Assembly: GCA_028641055.1 (NCBI GenBank)
Contig: CM054058.1
Location: 501,225,919 to 501,289,918, forward strand
Length of the DNA stretch: 64,000 nucleotides
Reading direction: 5' to 3'
Origin: Alopecurus myosuroides
Lineage: Eukaryota > Streptophyta > Magnoliopsida > Poales > Poaceae
Below the pieces are notes generated by a model. That model worked only from the letters and a program-made list of their open reading frames with translations. It did no database searches and was not told the origin of the DNA. How positions within the stretch are numbered: position 1 is the stretch's first letter; the number at the start of each line of letters is the position of its first letter. The position numbers were made by a program, and so were the translations under genes. This document shows, in pieces, positions 33,903 through 44,368 of this stretch.

Positions 33903-36150
33903 TGAAAGTGCATGGTGACCCACGTGTGGTTTTGGTAATTAATGACAATCCTTATGGACTAATAGTTTCATTGAGATATCCTTGTAGGTTTGTCCATTGG
34001 CACCACTTGAACTCCATGTGTTGGATTCAAGGTTGGATGCCATCAAGATCATTGCTTATAATGAATATATTTGATATGATCAAGAAGAAGAATTTCCATG
34101 ATATTATTGATCATATTGCAAGTATGTCTTGAAGAAGGAGATTGTGTGAACATTCATGTTTACCTTCAAGACATCATCATCATGAATAAAGAGAAGATAC
34201 TTAGTTGATCAAGTTGAAGTGCAAGTTCAAGATGAGCATCAAGAATAGTTCAAATGTTTGATGCTTGCCACCCATATGGAGATTATTATCAAGTGAAATG
34301 GACATGTGATAAGCTCTCCCATATTATCTTATGGGGGAGCAATTTACAAGTCTTCACAAAGCGAAGCGCAATCAAGAAAGGTGCTCCAACTTGAGGTGAT
34401 TAAGATCGTCATCATGTATCTCAATTGGAATGCGCAAGACAAAGGTTACATTGATAGGATTTCTATTTTACCGGTCTCATGAGGTTAGTAGGGAGACCGG
34501 GTTATAGGATAGATAACCATTCTATCAAGAGGGGCTCTCGAATGAGTTGCTTGATCGTATCGTTCGTAGAGAGCTCAAACCTTTGCATATTTGGCATCAT
34601 CTTTCTTGGTTCTTATTTTGTTTTTCTCCATGTGTGGTTTTAGAGCTTGTCTTGTTCTTCATGTCAAGCTCAAGTTTATCAAAAACGGATTTCGTATAGA
34701 AAACTTATTGCGTTTTTGTTATTGGAGGTTTTGCCGGTTCCTATCTTATAGAGAGGTCTAGGATTTGCCCATTTGGTTTTATTCTCCCTTGTTGGACTAT
34801 GATGTTTCACTGCATATTCTTGTACTGCTCGTCGCTGCGATTTCAACGAGCCCAAGAACGTCGAAAACGGAGTCCGGATGCAAAAGATATGACCGTTTTC
34901 GTATCAATGTTTTCGCAGTTTTCAGGGGGCGGAAATTCCGGTCTAAGGCCGAAAATTTCCGGCCAGGACGGAATATTCCGGGGCAAAAATCCGGCCCGGC
35001 ATCTGTGAGCGGGCACTCGCGCTCCAGGGGGTCCTGGGTCGTCCGGAAATTTCTGGGGTTGAAATATCCGCCCTGGGGGCCGGAAATTTCCGCCCCGGGA
35101 GGCCGGAAATTTCCGGTGTAAGTGAAAAATTTCCATCCCTAACGGCCATATTTCGTGGGAAGCTATAAATAGCCTTCTTCCTCCTCAAGATGAGGCTGCC
35201 CAACCCATTTCCTCTCTCCTCCATTGTTGACCTTCAAAAGCTTGAGTTTCTCTCAATCCCTCCCATGATTCTTGCCCATTTTTAGGGAAAAGAGAGAGGA
35301 GATCTAGATCTACTATTCCACCAATCAATATCTCCTCTTAGTGAGGGGAATCCATTGGATCTAGATCTTGGGATTCATTTGTTGTTTTCCTTGTTCTTCC
35401 TCCTTCCTCCCTCCATAGCATTAGTTGCTTTGGTGGGATTTGGGAGAGAAGGACTTGTTCACTTTGTGTGTTCTTGCCATTGCATTAGGTGCATCGGTTT
35501 GAGTTCCCCACGGGATTCGTGAAAGAGAAGTTCGTGAGTTTGTTACTCTTGGGTGCTTGTTCACCGGAGAGATTGTTCCTCTTGGGTGTATTGAGCACCC
35601 TAGACGGTTAGTGCTTGGGGCTTCCACCTTGTTGCAAGAAGCTTCGTTGAGAGCCTCCAACTTACTTGTGGAGATAGCCTCAACCTCGTGTAAGGTTTGG
35701 TCACCGCCTTCAAGACGACCTCATAGTGGAAACGAGAATCTCCCTCACCAGAGAAGCTCAAGGAGAATAAGGTGTGCACATCCGTGCTATTGAGGAGCGC
35801 CTAGGTGGCTCCCCACCTCTCCAACGAAGACGTACTTCCCTTGGGAAGGAACTTCGGTAATCACATCGGTGTCTCCTTGTGCTTCGGTTATTTCTATACT
35901 CTAGCTCGTTAATTATGCATTTACCTTTGTGATAGCCATCGTGCTTGAAGTCATCTTTCTTGCTATCACATAGTTGTATATCTTGCTTAGCATAAGTTGT
36001 TGGTGCTCATAGGTAAACCTAGCTTGTATAGGTTTTGTGCTTGATAAATTAAACGCTAGTTTTATTCCGCATTTTTTCAAGCCTAAACCGTAATTATTTT
36101 AAACCGCCTATTCACCCCCCCCCCCTCTAGGCGGCATCCTTGTACTTTCA
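33903..36150 (+). repeat. Element D 3' LTR
   Basis: Copy of 26179-28438. The most visible differences are a 9-bp gap near 35136 (GGACGGCCC missing) and small gaps near 35180 and in the poly-C run. It ends ACTTTCA followed by target duplicate CATTT at 36151-36155. Confidence 0.9.
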
Positions 36151-36155
36151 CATTT

Positions 36156-36459
36156 GCAAAGATATATTAGTATGTATCAATTTTTCTAGAGAGAGTCTCT
36201 TATAAACAGAGAAAGGCATAACACTAACTCCAGCTCCCAAGTCATATAAAGCAGTTCTAACATAATTATTTTTAATAGAACAAGGGATAGTAGGAATACC
36301 AGGATCACCAAGCTTCTTTGGAACCTTGCCATTGAAAGAGTAATTAGCAAGCATAGTGGAAATTTCCTCATTAGGAATTTTCCTTTTCTTGGAGACAATA
36401 TCTTTCATATATTTAGAATAAGGAGGCATTTTAATAGCATCAGTCAAAGGAATTTGCAA
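36156..36459 (-). pseudogene. Element C protease, N-terminal half
   Basis: The minus strand reads a pre-protease linker (EEISTMLANYSFNGKVPKKL) and then LYDLGAGVSVMPFSVYKRL. This is the Athila-type aspartic protease active site, with the catalytic triad as D-L-G. It is in a different frame from the preceding gag, so a single-base indel separates them near 36445-36460. The reading stops where element D entered and resumes at 26178. Confidence 0.85.
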
Positions 36460-38885
36460 AAACCCGAGGTTTCATCCACTCACAAAACTTGTTATAATGT
36501 TCTTCTTCCTTAGATTTGTGTTTCTTATTAGGAAAAGGCATTGCTTTTTGTACACAAGGCTCTCTTTCTTTGCCATGTTTAGTGGCAATGAAATCCTCCT
36601 TAGTATACTTTGCAGGTTTAGTTTGCTTTTCAGGTTCAACTACAGGTTCTTCTTTATCAGAAGCATCACTTTTATCATTACCACTTTCAGTTTCAGCATC
36701 ATAAATAGATATACTATTAGGATCTTTGGCAGGTTCAGGAGATTCTACAACATTTTTATGTCTCTTCTTTATTTTTCTTAGAAGGAGAACTATTGTTTTT
36801 AGGTTGTTGAGAATCTTGTTCAATTCTTTTAGGATGTCCTTCAGGATACAAGGGGTCCTGAGTAGAAACACCACTTCTAGTAATTATTTCACAAACATGT
36901 TTATCTCTATAAGCATTAGCTAGCATGTCTTTTTGCACTTTAGCAAGCTGATCAATTTGAGTTTGAACCATTTGAAAATGTTTAACAAGCATTTTAACAT
37001 CGTTAGAGGTTCTCTCAACAATACCATGCAAATTATCAATAGCTCTAGAGTTTTCCATAAGGTGGTTTTGCACTCTCCTATTAAAGTTGTCTTGCTTAAC
37101 AACATAATTATCAAATTCATCTAAGCATTGATCAGGTGGTTTAGAATAAGGAATATCTCTATTATCGAAGTATTGGAGAGCACTGTTCCAAATATCATCC
37201 GATATGCCGATTTATCGGCTGATTTATCGCTTATCAGGAGGTGACCGATAAGATAAATGAATATCGGTGGAGTTTATCATTCGGGACACTTTATCGGTCT
37301 TGCAAGCGATTTATTGGTCAGTATGCCGATAAATCGGCCGATGTATCGATTTTCCAGCACGGGAACATGTGATTAATGGCATCCATCATAGAATTTTTAG
37401 TATTATTGAATATAATATATCTATAAAAATCATAATTAGAGTTTTTAGTGCCGCTATAATATATTTTTATGGCATATTTTAGATGTTTTTGTGCTACGAT
37501 TTAGGATTTAAAAGAAAAATGGCCGATAAATAGTCGACCGATAAAATCGATTTATCGAACGATAAGCCGATATATCTCTTATCATGGGCCGACCGATAAG
37601 TTAACGATAACCGATATCCTGAACATTGTTGGAGAGAGTGTACCTCAATAGTTGATGGATGAGGAATAGGCTTACATAATTCTTCTATAAGAGGTAAATT
37701 CTTCACATCTTCAGATTTAATACCTCTCTCTTTAAGAGATTTCTTGGCTTCCTTCATCACTTCATCATTTAATTCAATCATCCCTCTATTCTTGGGTGTT
37801 GGCATTGGTGTTGGCTCTGGTTTAGGTGTAGGATCAGGTATATTCCAATCATCATTATTCTTGGCTATTTTAGCCATTAATTCCTCAGCTTCTTCTGGAG
37901 TTCTTTTCCTGAAAACACAACCATCACAACTATCCAGGTATGTCCTAGATTCAACAGTTATTCCATTATAATATATATCTAGGAGCTCATTTTTAGGTAG
38001 TGGGTATCCAGGGCTAGTTCTTATCAAAGAACAAAACCTTGTCCAAGATTCAGGCAATTTTTCTCCTTCAATTTGTTTAAAGTTAAAGATGTCCTGCACA
38101 ACATCATGTTGGGCACTAGCAGGAAAATATTTTTGAAAGAAAGCATTAACCAAATCTATAGGATCAGTAATACACCCAGGTGACAGATTTTTAAACCAAA
38201 GTTTAGTTCCATCTTTCAATGAGAAAGGGAAGATCTTGGTAACAATATAAATACGCATCTTAGTATCATCAGAAAATAAACTACTCAAAGAAGAAAGCTC
38301 ATTCATGTGTTCCATAGCACTTTTACTTTCAATTCCACAAAAAGGTTCCTTCTCAACAATAGATATATAAGATAAATCTAAAGAGAAATCATAATCCTTG
38401 TCTATAATGTGTATGGGAGATGTGGCAAACTTAGCATCAAGAGACGGGTTATATTTCATAGCATTTCTTGCAAGAAGACTCTTAAGATCACTTGCACCAG
38501 TAGTAGCACGATCTTCTTCAATAAAATCATCACTCAGTTTAATATAGGTTTCATCAAGATCATCAATAAGCTCAGTTAAATTAACATGTGTACCAATATT
38601 TTCAACAGAAATTTCAGCATTTTTAATTTGTTTGGATCTAGCAATAGTAGCATCTAGGAAAGGACCTAGAGAACCAGTATCATCAAGCACAGTAGAAGCA
38701 TCATCAAAAGTATCAGAAGCATTCTCAGACTCATCAAAAGTAACAGTACGTGTAGTATGTGGTGGAGTAAGAAGGTTACTCATAACAGACGGTGAATCAA
38801 GAGCAGCAGAGGTGTTCAGAGTTGCACCTCTTCTTGTAGTGGATGGTACTATAGGAACTTTTCCATCACGAGTCGTGCCCATCAT
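36440..38885 (-). pseudogene. gag: Element C gag, broken
   Basis: The minus strand starts with ATG at 38885. The first 400 codons include an acidic N-terminus and the conserved retrotransposon gag block (FPFSLKDGTKLWFKNLSPG, FFQKYFPASAQHDVVQDI, GYPLPKNELLDIYYNGI; about residues 210-320). Reading is interrupted at 37623 by a roughly 430-bp DNA transposon. It resumes at about 37188 with YFDNRDIPYSKPPDQCLDEF and a helical region, then shifts frame near 36760-36870 into a Lys/Glu-rich segment ending at 36440. Known role: capsid/nucleocapsid precursor. With the insertion and two frameshifts this copy cannot make full-length gag. Confidence 0.85.
37189..37623. mobile_element. Short non-autonomous DNA transposon rich in CCGATAAATCGG palindromes
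   Basis: A roughly 435-bp AT-rich block interrupts gag of element C. Both halves are full of CCGATAA/TTATCGG words in direct and inverted order (GCCGATTTATCGGC near 37207, GCCGATAAATCGGCCGAT near 37333, more at 37518-37612), with an AT-rich centre. Flanks CACTGTTC (37181-37188) and CATTGTTG (37624-37631) match at six of eight bases, possibly an old 8-bp hAT-type duplication. Terminal inverted repeats are weak. It has no coding capacity. Confidence 0.6.
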
Positions 38886-38940
38886 GAATGGCTTGCAGCA
38901 AACAATATCACTATCAAGTGAGAAAATAAATAAAGTATGC

Positions 38941-38958
38941 TCCCCGGCAACGGCACCA
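38941..38958 (-). other. Element C primer binding site
   Basis: On the minus strand TGGTGCCGTTGCCGGGGA, about eleven bases after the 5' LTR. This is the primer-site type common next to Athila-type LTRs in grasses (TGGCGCCGTTGCCGGGGA with one change). Confidence 0.85.
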
Positions 38959-38969
38959 GAAAATAGTCT

Positions 38970-40060
38970 TTATGACCAAAAGTATAGGGGATCGCAACAG
39001 TCTTCGAGGGAAGTAAAACCCAAATTTATTGATTCGACACAATGGGAGCCAAAGAATATTTATATGCCTTAACAACTGAGTTGTAAATTCAGCTGCACCT
39101 GAAAGTAGACTTGCTCGCAACAATTTATCAGTGGTAACAGTTTTATAGCAGCAGTAGAAATAAAATAACGACAATAGTAAAATAGTAACAACAATAGCAA
39201 TCGCGGAAAACAGCGGTATGAAAAGTACCGTAGGCATAGAGGGAATGGATGGACGGGCGTTGCATGAATAACATAGGTCATGTAATAATCTAACACGGGC
39301 ATTGCAGATAATAATATAAAACATCAAACATGTAGGCAAACCATAGGCATGTGTTCCAATATAGTCATACGTGCTCGCAATGAGAAATTTGCATAACATC
39401 TTTTGTCCTACCAGCCCGTGGCAGAGGGGCCTCTAGGGAAACTACTGGTAATTAAGGTGCTCCTTTTAATAAAGCACCGGAGCAAAGCATTAACACTATG
39501 TGAACACATGTGATCCTCACATCACATCCATCCCCTCCGGTTGTCCCAATTTCTGTCACTTTGGGGTGGCGGCGGTGTCGATGGCGATGATCTCCTTCGA
39601 ATCCCCGTCCCGGCAGGGCGCCAGAACAGGAACTTATGATCCCCGAATCGAGGTTCGGGGTGGCGACGGCGCTCTGTTGTGTTTCTGTGGAATATGACGA
39701 ACCCCCTCGCGTTTTAGGGTTGAAGGCAATATGTAGTCGAAAGGGGAGTCCGAGGGGGTGTAGGAGTGGCCCACACCACCAGGTGGCGCGGCCTAGGGGG
39801 GCACCAGGGGGTGGTGTGGACCCCCTCTAGACCCTCACCTGGCCCCCTTCTGGCTCCCGGGGTTTTTTCGGTGTTCTAAGACCAATGGGGTCTTTTCTGG
39901 GCATTTTCCCGAAAGTTGATTTTTCTGCACAAAAACGAGACACCAAAGTAATTCTGTTGAAAATAGCGTTAGTCCGTGTTAGTGGTATCCAAAACTCACA
40001 AGTTTAGAGGAAAACAATAAGAAAAGTGTTCGGAAAAGTAGATACGTTTTCGACGTATCA
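38970..40060 (-). repeat. Element C 5' LTR
   Basis: On the minus strand it starts TGATACGTCGAAAACGTATC and ends near GGTCATAA (expected CATCA, mutated). It is about 1.09 kb, roughly 308 bp shorter than the other LTR because of an internal deletion near 39567. It contains the intact counterpart of the element B target site (39294-39298). The first 20 bases in element sense form a near-palindrome. Confidence 0.9.
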
Positions 40061-40912
40061 TGAAGACGTAGATCGGGGCTTTCTCCTTCAATCCTCCGAA
40101 GATCAACACTTTTGGGTTGAAGGATTGGGAGATCTAGCAAGGTGGATGAGATCTAGCAATGGTGAGATCTATTTGGGACGAGCTAGCTGGAGGTAGGTGA
40201 AGGAGAGGGGGTATTTATACCCCTCATAAATTTTGGAGCCGTTGGAGACGCTTCTGTCAAAACTCACATCAGAGACTCCGGTGTAAGTCCGGAGACTCCG
40301 GTCTGAGTTTTTCGCCAGGCTTCAGTCCGGAGACCCTGGATAGTTTTCGGTAAATCTCCGGTGTGGCTCTAGCTGCAGACACCACACTATCCAGCTTCTG
40401 TTTCTTCAAAGTATCAGTGAGTCCGGAGACTCCAGTGTGTGAGACCGGAGACTCCGGTGCTACCATTGCTTGTGTGTTGTCGCGTGAGAGTAGAGTCTGT
40501 CTGAGGAGGAGCGTGTAGCACAAGTGCATTTTAGTCTGGAGACTCCGGAATGTCTCTGGTAAATCTCCAGACTGGGTACATCGGGTGACACTAGAGGTTT
40601 CAGCGCTGTTCCTTCACAAGATATACTCACACTGGAGACTCCGGTGTTTCTCTGGTAAGTCTCCGAAGTGAGTACAGCGGGTGACACAAGGCACTCAACA
40701 CACATTGGTCCTCGAATAAACTTCATACCGGAGACTCCGGCCTGGAATGAAATTCCAGCAGAAGTTCCACCTTGATCTTTTCCTCTTTTTGTAACTCACT
40801 ACCACCAAAGCAAATATGATATATAGGCCCCGAAAACATCAACACACTTGAGGATATGTGTGTTGTTAACAAACAACCAAAACATGATGATTTAAGTGCG
40901 TTTGCACTTTCA
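40061..40912 (-). repeat. Solo LTR X, right part with palindrome array and TATA box
   Basis: It resumes X after element C (TGAAG duplicate at 40061-40065) and ends TTTGCACTTTCA, followed by CTGTG (40913-40917). In LTR sense (minus) it starts TGAAAGTGCAAACG. Between 40740 and 40266 it carries about ten copies of GGAGACTCCGG-type palindromes, followed downstream by TATAAATA (40219-40212). It is related in layout to the element D LTR but differs in sequence. Confidence 0.85.
40266..40740 (-). promoter_or_regulatory. CCGGAGACTCCGG palindrome array upstream of X TATA box
   Basis: Perfect copies of CCGGAGACTCCGG occur near 40290, 40445 and 40728. Near-copies occur at about 40270, 40323, 40427, 40535, 40553, 40628 and 40652. 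All lie within 475 bp directly upstream (minus sense) of the TATA box at 40219-40212. An enhancer-type role is inferred from the placement. Confidence 0.5.
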
Positions 40913-40917
40913 CTGTG

Positions 40918-41138
40918 TAAATGGCAGTGGCTCATAACCATCATCATCTTCAGGTTTTAGAAACCCCAATTCATCCTCATTATCAGAAGGAACCCAAAGT
41001 GGCATAGCTTCTTTCTCTACCTGAGAATGTGATCTTATTGGTTGTCCTTGCTTCTTAGGGTTTTTTTCGTACGTATTTCTGCTGCAACCTGTTTCAGGAT
41101 TTCTTCATAGGTTTTTCTTCTTAGGTTTTTTCCCGGGA
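40918..41138 (-). pseudogene. MULE transposase pseudogene, N-terminal part
   Basis: On the minus strand a Lys-rich segment and then EAMPLWVPSDNEDELGF and DDDGYEPLPF read toward 40918. Joining 40918 to 9784, leaving one CTGTG, continues into the MuDR domain of the left fragment, with a frameshift near the junction. Acidic stretches followed by the MuDR DNA-binding domain are usual for plant mudrA proteins. This confirms that 9785-40912 is one inserted block. Confidence 0.75.
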
Positions 41139-42091
41139 TGTCAGAAATATTTTTCTGACATGGTTAGATAATATCGATGATTTTATCTAAAGGGATCACA
41201 TGGTTCCGGAGGAGTTTCAGAGGACTTTCCATTAAGGGGGTGAGTATCGGAGGGGGCATCTTTCCTCCTCATGGCCGCAACATATTTTAGGGGTCTTCCA
41301 GGTGCGCCCTAGTAGCTTCACATAATGGTACTCATTGTTCCAGTATTTTTACTAATTTTATTGGAGATAAAAGGGAGAAAAAGGAAAAAAGAGAAGGAGG
41401 GAGGTGGAGTTGGACTCCAGCTCACCCCAATCCGAATTGGACTAGGGGAGGGGTGCGGCCACCTCCTTCTATCTCAACTAGGACTCCTCCCCCCTCTTGG
41501 AAAGTCTCCCCCTCTCCCCCCACTATATAAAGGACCCATAGGCTCAAGGAAAAACACACAATTGGCTCTCAACCCTCTCTCTCTCTAATAGAATTAGAGG
41601 GTATAATTAGAGCTTCTAATTAGAGCCCCTCTAGTTGAATTAGAGCTTATTCTAATTGGGGTTTTGAGGTATCATCTCCCAATTAGATATAGCTTATAAT
41701 TGCTCTCTCTCCCCCTCTCTCTCACGTGTTGAGAAATCCACCTTCATATACACCTGCGACATCTAGTCCCGAACGCGAAGTGCTGCAAAATTGGCCCCAA
41801 CGTATGTGTGCATACTCTCAGAGGGGTAACACGTGAGACTCTCACTCTGCTGAATCAAGGTGCTAGATACGGGGAGTCGGTAACATCCTCACCCAAAGGC
41901 TTGTGTGTGAGGATCTTCAACGGGCTTCATCGACATCATCACCGGCACCTCTTCGGCATCTACGGTGATTTGTACACGATCTTAATACCTAGATATTGAA
42001 ATTATTATTCACTTGTATCTCCATAGTTAGATCTTGGTGGTTGCGTAGTATGCATGGTGGAATTTTTAAATTCTTGTTGCGCAACCCAGCA
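41139..42091 (+). repeat. Copia-type solo LTR or LTR fragment
   Basis: It starts TGTCAGAAATATTTTTCTGACA and ends TTGTTGCGCAACCCAGCA. The 3' part (AGATCTTGGTGGTTGCGTAG, then the TTGC..CAACCCAGCA ending) resembles the U5 end of BARE/Angela-type Copia LTRs of grasses. A TATA box (ACTATATAAAGG, 41522-41533) follows a CT-rich tract. No internal region follows. The flanks (CGGGA before, TTCTA after) do not match, so the insertion boundaries are uncertain or the flank was lost. Confidence 0.65.
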
Positions 42092-43356
42092 TTCTATGCC
42101 CCTCTCCCCATGTTTCCTTTATGTCTGATTGGGCCACCTTTTTTCTTAGCATGGGTTGTGTTGTATTGGGTCCTCACCGTCTCCCCTAGACCCCACCGCC
42201 GACGAGGCTGGGCCGGCGAAGAAAATAGCCACCAATTGTCGGAATTACCAAGGCACAGCGACCTCGAGTCAGCTCCCCCCACACTGAGCATTGAATTTAC
42301 CCGGGAAATAAACGGGGATACCCGAGCCTCACATAAGAATGCGCCAGGAATCGAATCTCGGCTCCTCTCTCAATCATGTTTTCCTCCTGCAACTCCCGAG
42401 CACCAAGCACCACCTCTGCTTCGAGCACCAATCTCCTGTCACTAAACCTCAATAGCAGCGAGCGGAGTCCCACTGCTGGTCCATGTTGCCGAAGCAAGCA
42501 CGTGGTGAAGCTCACCGACCATCGCCATGGCTATGATTCCATCTCCAAACCTTCTCCTGCTCCAAAGTCGCCGAGTCCGCTAAAACGTGCAGGCCCTCTT
42601 CCGCTACCTGCACCTGGATCTCCACCAGCTTCGCAACCGCTATGACCTCTTGCACCAGCGTGGGAGGCATCACCCTGTATGGATCTAGCCTTTGACTGAG
42701 GCATACCAATTGATCCTTTGAGCGCTCTCCCCGCCTAGGATATGGCGCCATAAGACTTGGGAGGGCTCGCCTGCCTTCTGCCCCATGCGTAGGCAAAGCC
42801 CACGCCCTCGTCTAGTTCATTTTTTGATTTCTAATTTCTAGAAATAAAAAAATGAACTATATGTGAGATTGTGGCGAGATCCCCGCTCGGCACCTTGGAA
42901 AAAATGTTCACCTAAAATGTCCGCGCTTTCGAAAACAAGTTCAAGGTTTCAAACAATGTTTGAAGAGTTCAAGAAAATGTTGATGGGTTTGAGAATACTA
43001 GTAGTTAGGCACGTGCAACGCACGATTTCTGTATTTATCTATATATTTGAACTTCGCATCGGTAAATAAAGTATATTTTGGTTTTGAAATACAAAAATTA
43101 ATAACTATATTTGGGCGTATTTTATTGTTCTAAATGTAGGTACAAAAAATGTAGCAACCACCTGCATAAGCAGCCTCCCCTAAAAAACCCTGCATGAACA
43201 GCAAATAAAAAGAACATAAATTCTAAGCTGAGGTATTAACCTGTGACCAAAACCAGCCCCATTTTCTGAATTGGCGAGTCACAGACATGATTTCAGTCAG
43301 TTGTGCCAAACTATCGCACGAATCAAAATCAGCTGTCCACTTGAAACAATACCTCA
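42092..43356. other. Unassigned region between solo LTR and element E
   Basis: About 1.26 kb with no recognised gene. 42140-42800 is GC-richer and open on the minus strand (42512-42796) without a domain I know. A 20-bp inverted repeat with a 7-base loop lies at 42813-42859. 42890-43040 has AAAATGTTC/GAAAATGTT words common in Triticeae DNA transposons and GGCACGTGCAACGCACG. The rest is AT-rich. Confidence 0.4.
42813..42859. repeat. 20-bp inverted repeat hairpin
   Basis: TAGTTCATTTTTTGATTTCT and AGAAATAAAAAAATGAACTA pair at 19 of 20 positions around a 7-base loop. It could be a transposon terminus or a small foldback element. Confidence 0.6.
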
Positions 43357-44208
43357 TGTCGGGGGGATACCCCCGAGTAGGGTAAAGGCAAGTGCTAAGA
43401 GGCAAGATCAGAAGAGACGTTTGGCAGAGTAGCGGCTACCCGGTCGTCCGCTACCCGGTCGTCCGCTATTCGGCCGTACACACTGATGGCCAGGAGGAAG
43501 AATCAAGGAAGTTACTCTTCTTAGAGTAGAGGAAGTGGACCGAGTAGAGAGGGCGGTCTCCTACTCGGGCCAGAAGTCAAAGGAGCCGTTCTGACACAGG
43601 ATCCCGCGTATACCGGGTCCGTACTGCGGCACTGTTCATCTGCAGAGCGCGTGCTTATCCGCGCCAGGGTGTCAGCAGGGCGTCGCAGGTTAGGGGGGCC
43701 TACCCCGTGACAGTGTCAGTGATAACAGATCAGTTTCTCGGTTCTGCGGAATGAATTTGCACACGGAGACAAACTTGGAAGCCAAAAGGCGTAAAGGTGT
43801 CAGCGGGAAGCCGGAAGTGCACAGTATGCACACAATGTCGACATCTTGGCTGTATCCGGCTGGGCACCAGTATATAAGGTGCCCTGCCCCCTCATGCGCG
43901 AGGGATCCCAGACTTGGTTCACATTTCTTGACCTGGTTCATCACGTAAAGAGGAGAGTGGCTACTCGGTTGTAAGCATTACTTGTACTGTGGCTACTCGG
44001 TGAGGTCCGAATATAAAGAGAGAAAGGCAGGAGTAGGGGTTTTACGTCCACACGAGGGCCCTGAACCTGGGTAGATCTTGTTGTTTGCAGTGCTAGATTC
44101 ACACTCACGCGGCTACTCGCTGCGTGATCCCTCCCCGAGCGCCTCCAGCGTCCATCGTCCCCACAACTTTAGCCATCCTATGGCATCTGCCGTGACACCA
44201 CCACGACA
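43357..44208 (+). repeat. Element E 5' LTR (852 bp)
   Basis: It starts TGTCGGGGGGATACCCCCGA and ends CACCACCACGACA. Features seen are a tandem GCTACCCGGTCGTCC repeat (about 43434-43465), a GGGG/CCCC hairpin at the start and a TATA box TATATAA at 43871-43877. The first 44078-44208 stretch is open in the gag frame, but real gag translation should begin after the primer site. Confidence 0.85.
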
Positions 44209-44209
44209 G

Positions 44210-44227
44210 TTGGCGCCCACCGTGGGG
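44210..44227 (+). other. Element E primer binding site
   Basis: TTGGCGCCCACCGTGGGG one base after the LTR. This sequence is typical next to 5' LTRs of many grass Gypsy elements. Which tRNA primes is not determined here. Confidence 0.75.
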
Positions 44228-44368
44228 CAACCAGCGGCGCTGGCTGGAGTTTCCGTTCGTACGGGATCGGTTTCTGCTTCCGGAGAGCGCGTGGTCTGTG
44301 GCCTAGTCCACAGATTCGGCTCCTTCGACTTTGTCACCGACAACGCCGGCGATTTCGGCGGCAGGGCC

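Larger units (their letters stand above)
26179..36150 (+). mobile_element. Element D: gag-only LTR retrotransposon (TR-GAG type), Copia-like
   Basis: It is flanked by CATTT on both sides. The LTRs run 26179-28438 and 33903-36150 (about 2.25 kb, about 30 differences by eye, roughly 1.5 percent), with inverted ends TGAAAGT...ACTTTCA. Inside are a primer binding site, one long gag-like ORF and 3.3 kb of T-rich non-coding repeats, then a polypurine tract (AATGGGGGAGAT) touching the 3' LTR. No protease, integrase, RT or RNase H is present. This matches terminal-repeat retrotransposons with a GAG domain. The gag resembles Copia-type gag (UBN2-like with zinc knuckles), suggesting a Copia partner. 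Confidence 0.85.
10338..40060 (-). mobile_element. Element C: Athila-lineage Gypsy element, minus strand, pol missing, with nested insertions
   Basis: Both ends carry the duplication TGAAG (10333-10337 and 40061-40065), inside solo LTR X. Reading from 40060 downward: 5' LTR, primer binding site, gag, N-terminal part of protease, [element D], rest of protease, about 1 kb non-coding, env-like ORF, non-coding tail, polypurine tract (AGCTTGGGGGAGT just right of 21769) and 3' LTR split by element B. Without B, D and the short DNA element it would be about 9.3 kb. No RT, RNase H or integrase motifs are present between 24849 and 26178, so this copy is non-autonomous. Athila placement rests on the protease motif, the ORF downstream of pol and the primer binding site. 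Triticeae families such as Sabrina or WHAM are candidate matches. Confidence 0.85.

Noticed and set aside
41134..42096. TSD for the Copia-type solo LTR
   Set aside because: Flanking five-mers CGGGA and TTCTA do not match, so no duplication is claimed.
42376..42796. Possible host gene exon
   Set aside because: Open on both strands but short, without recognisable domain or splice pattern; left as unassigned sequence.
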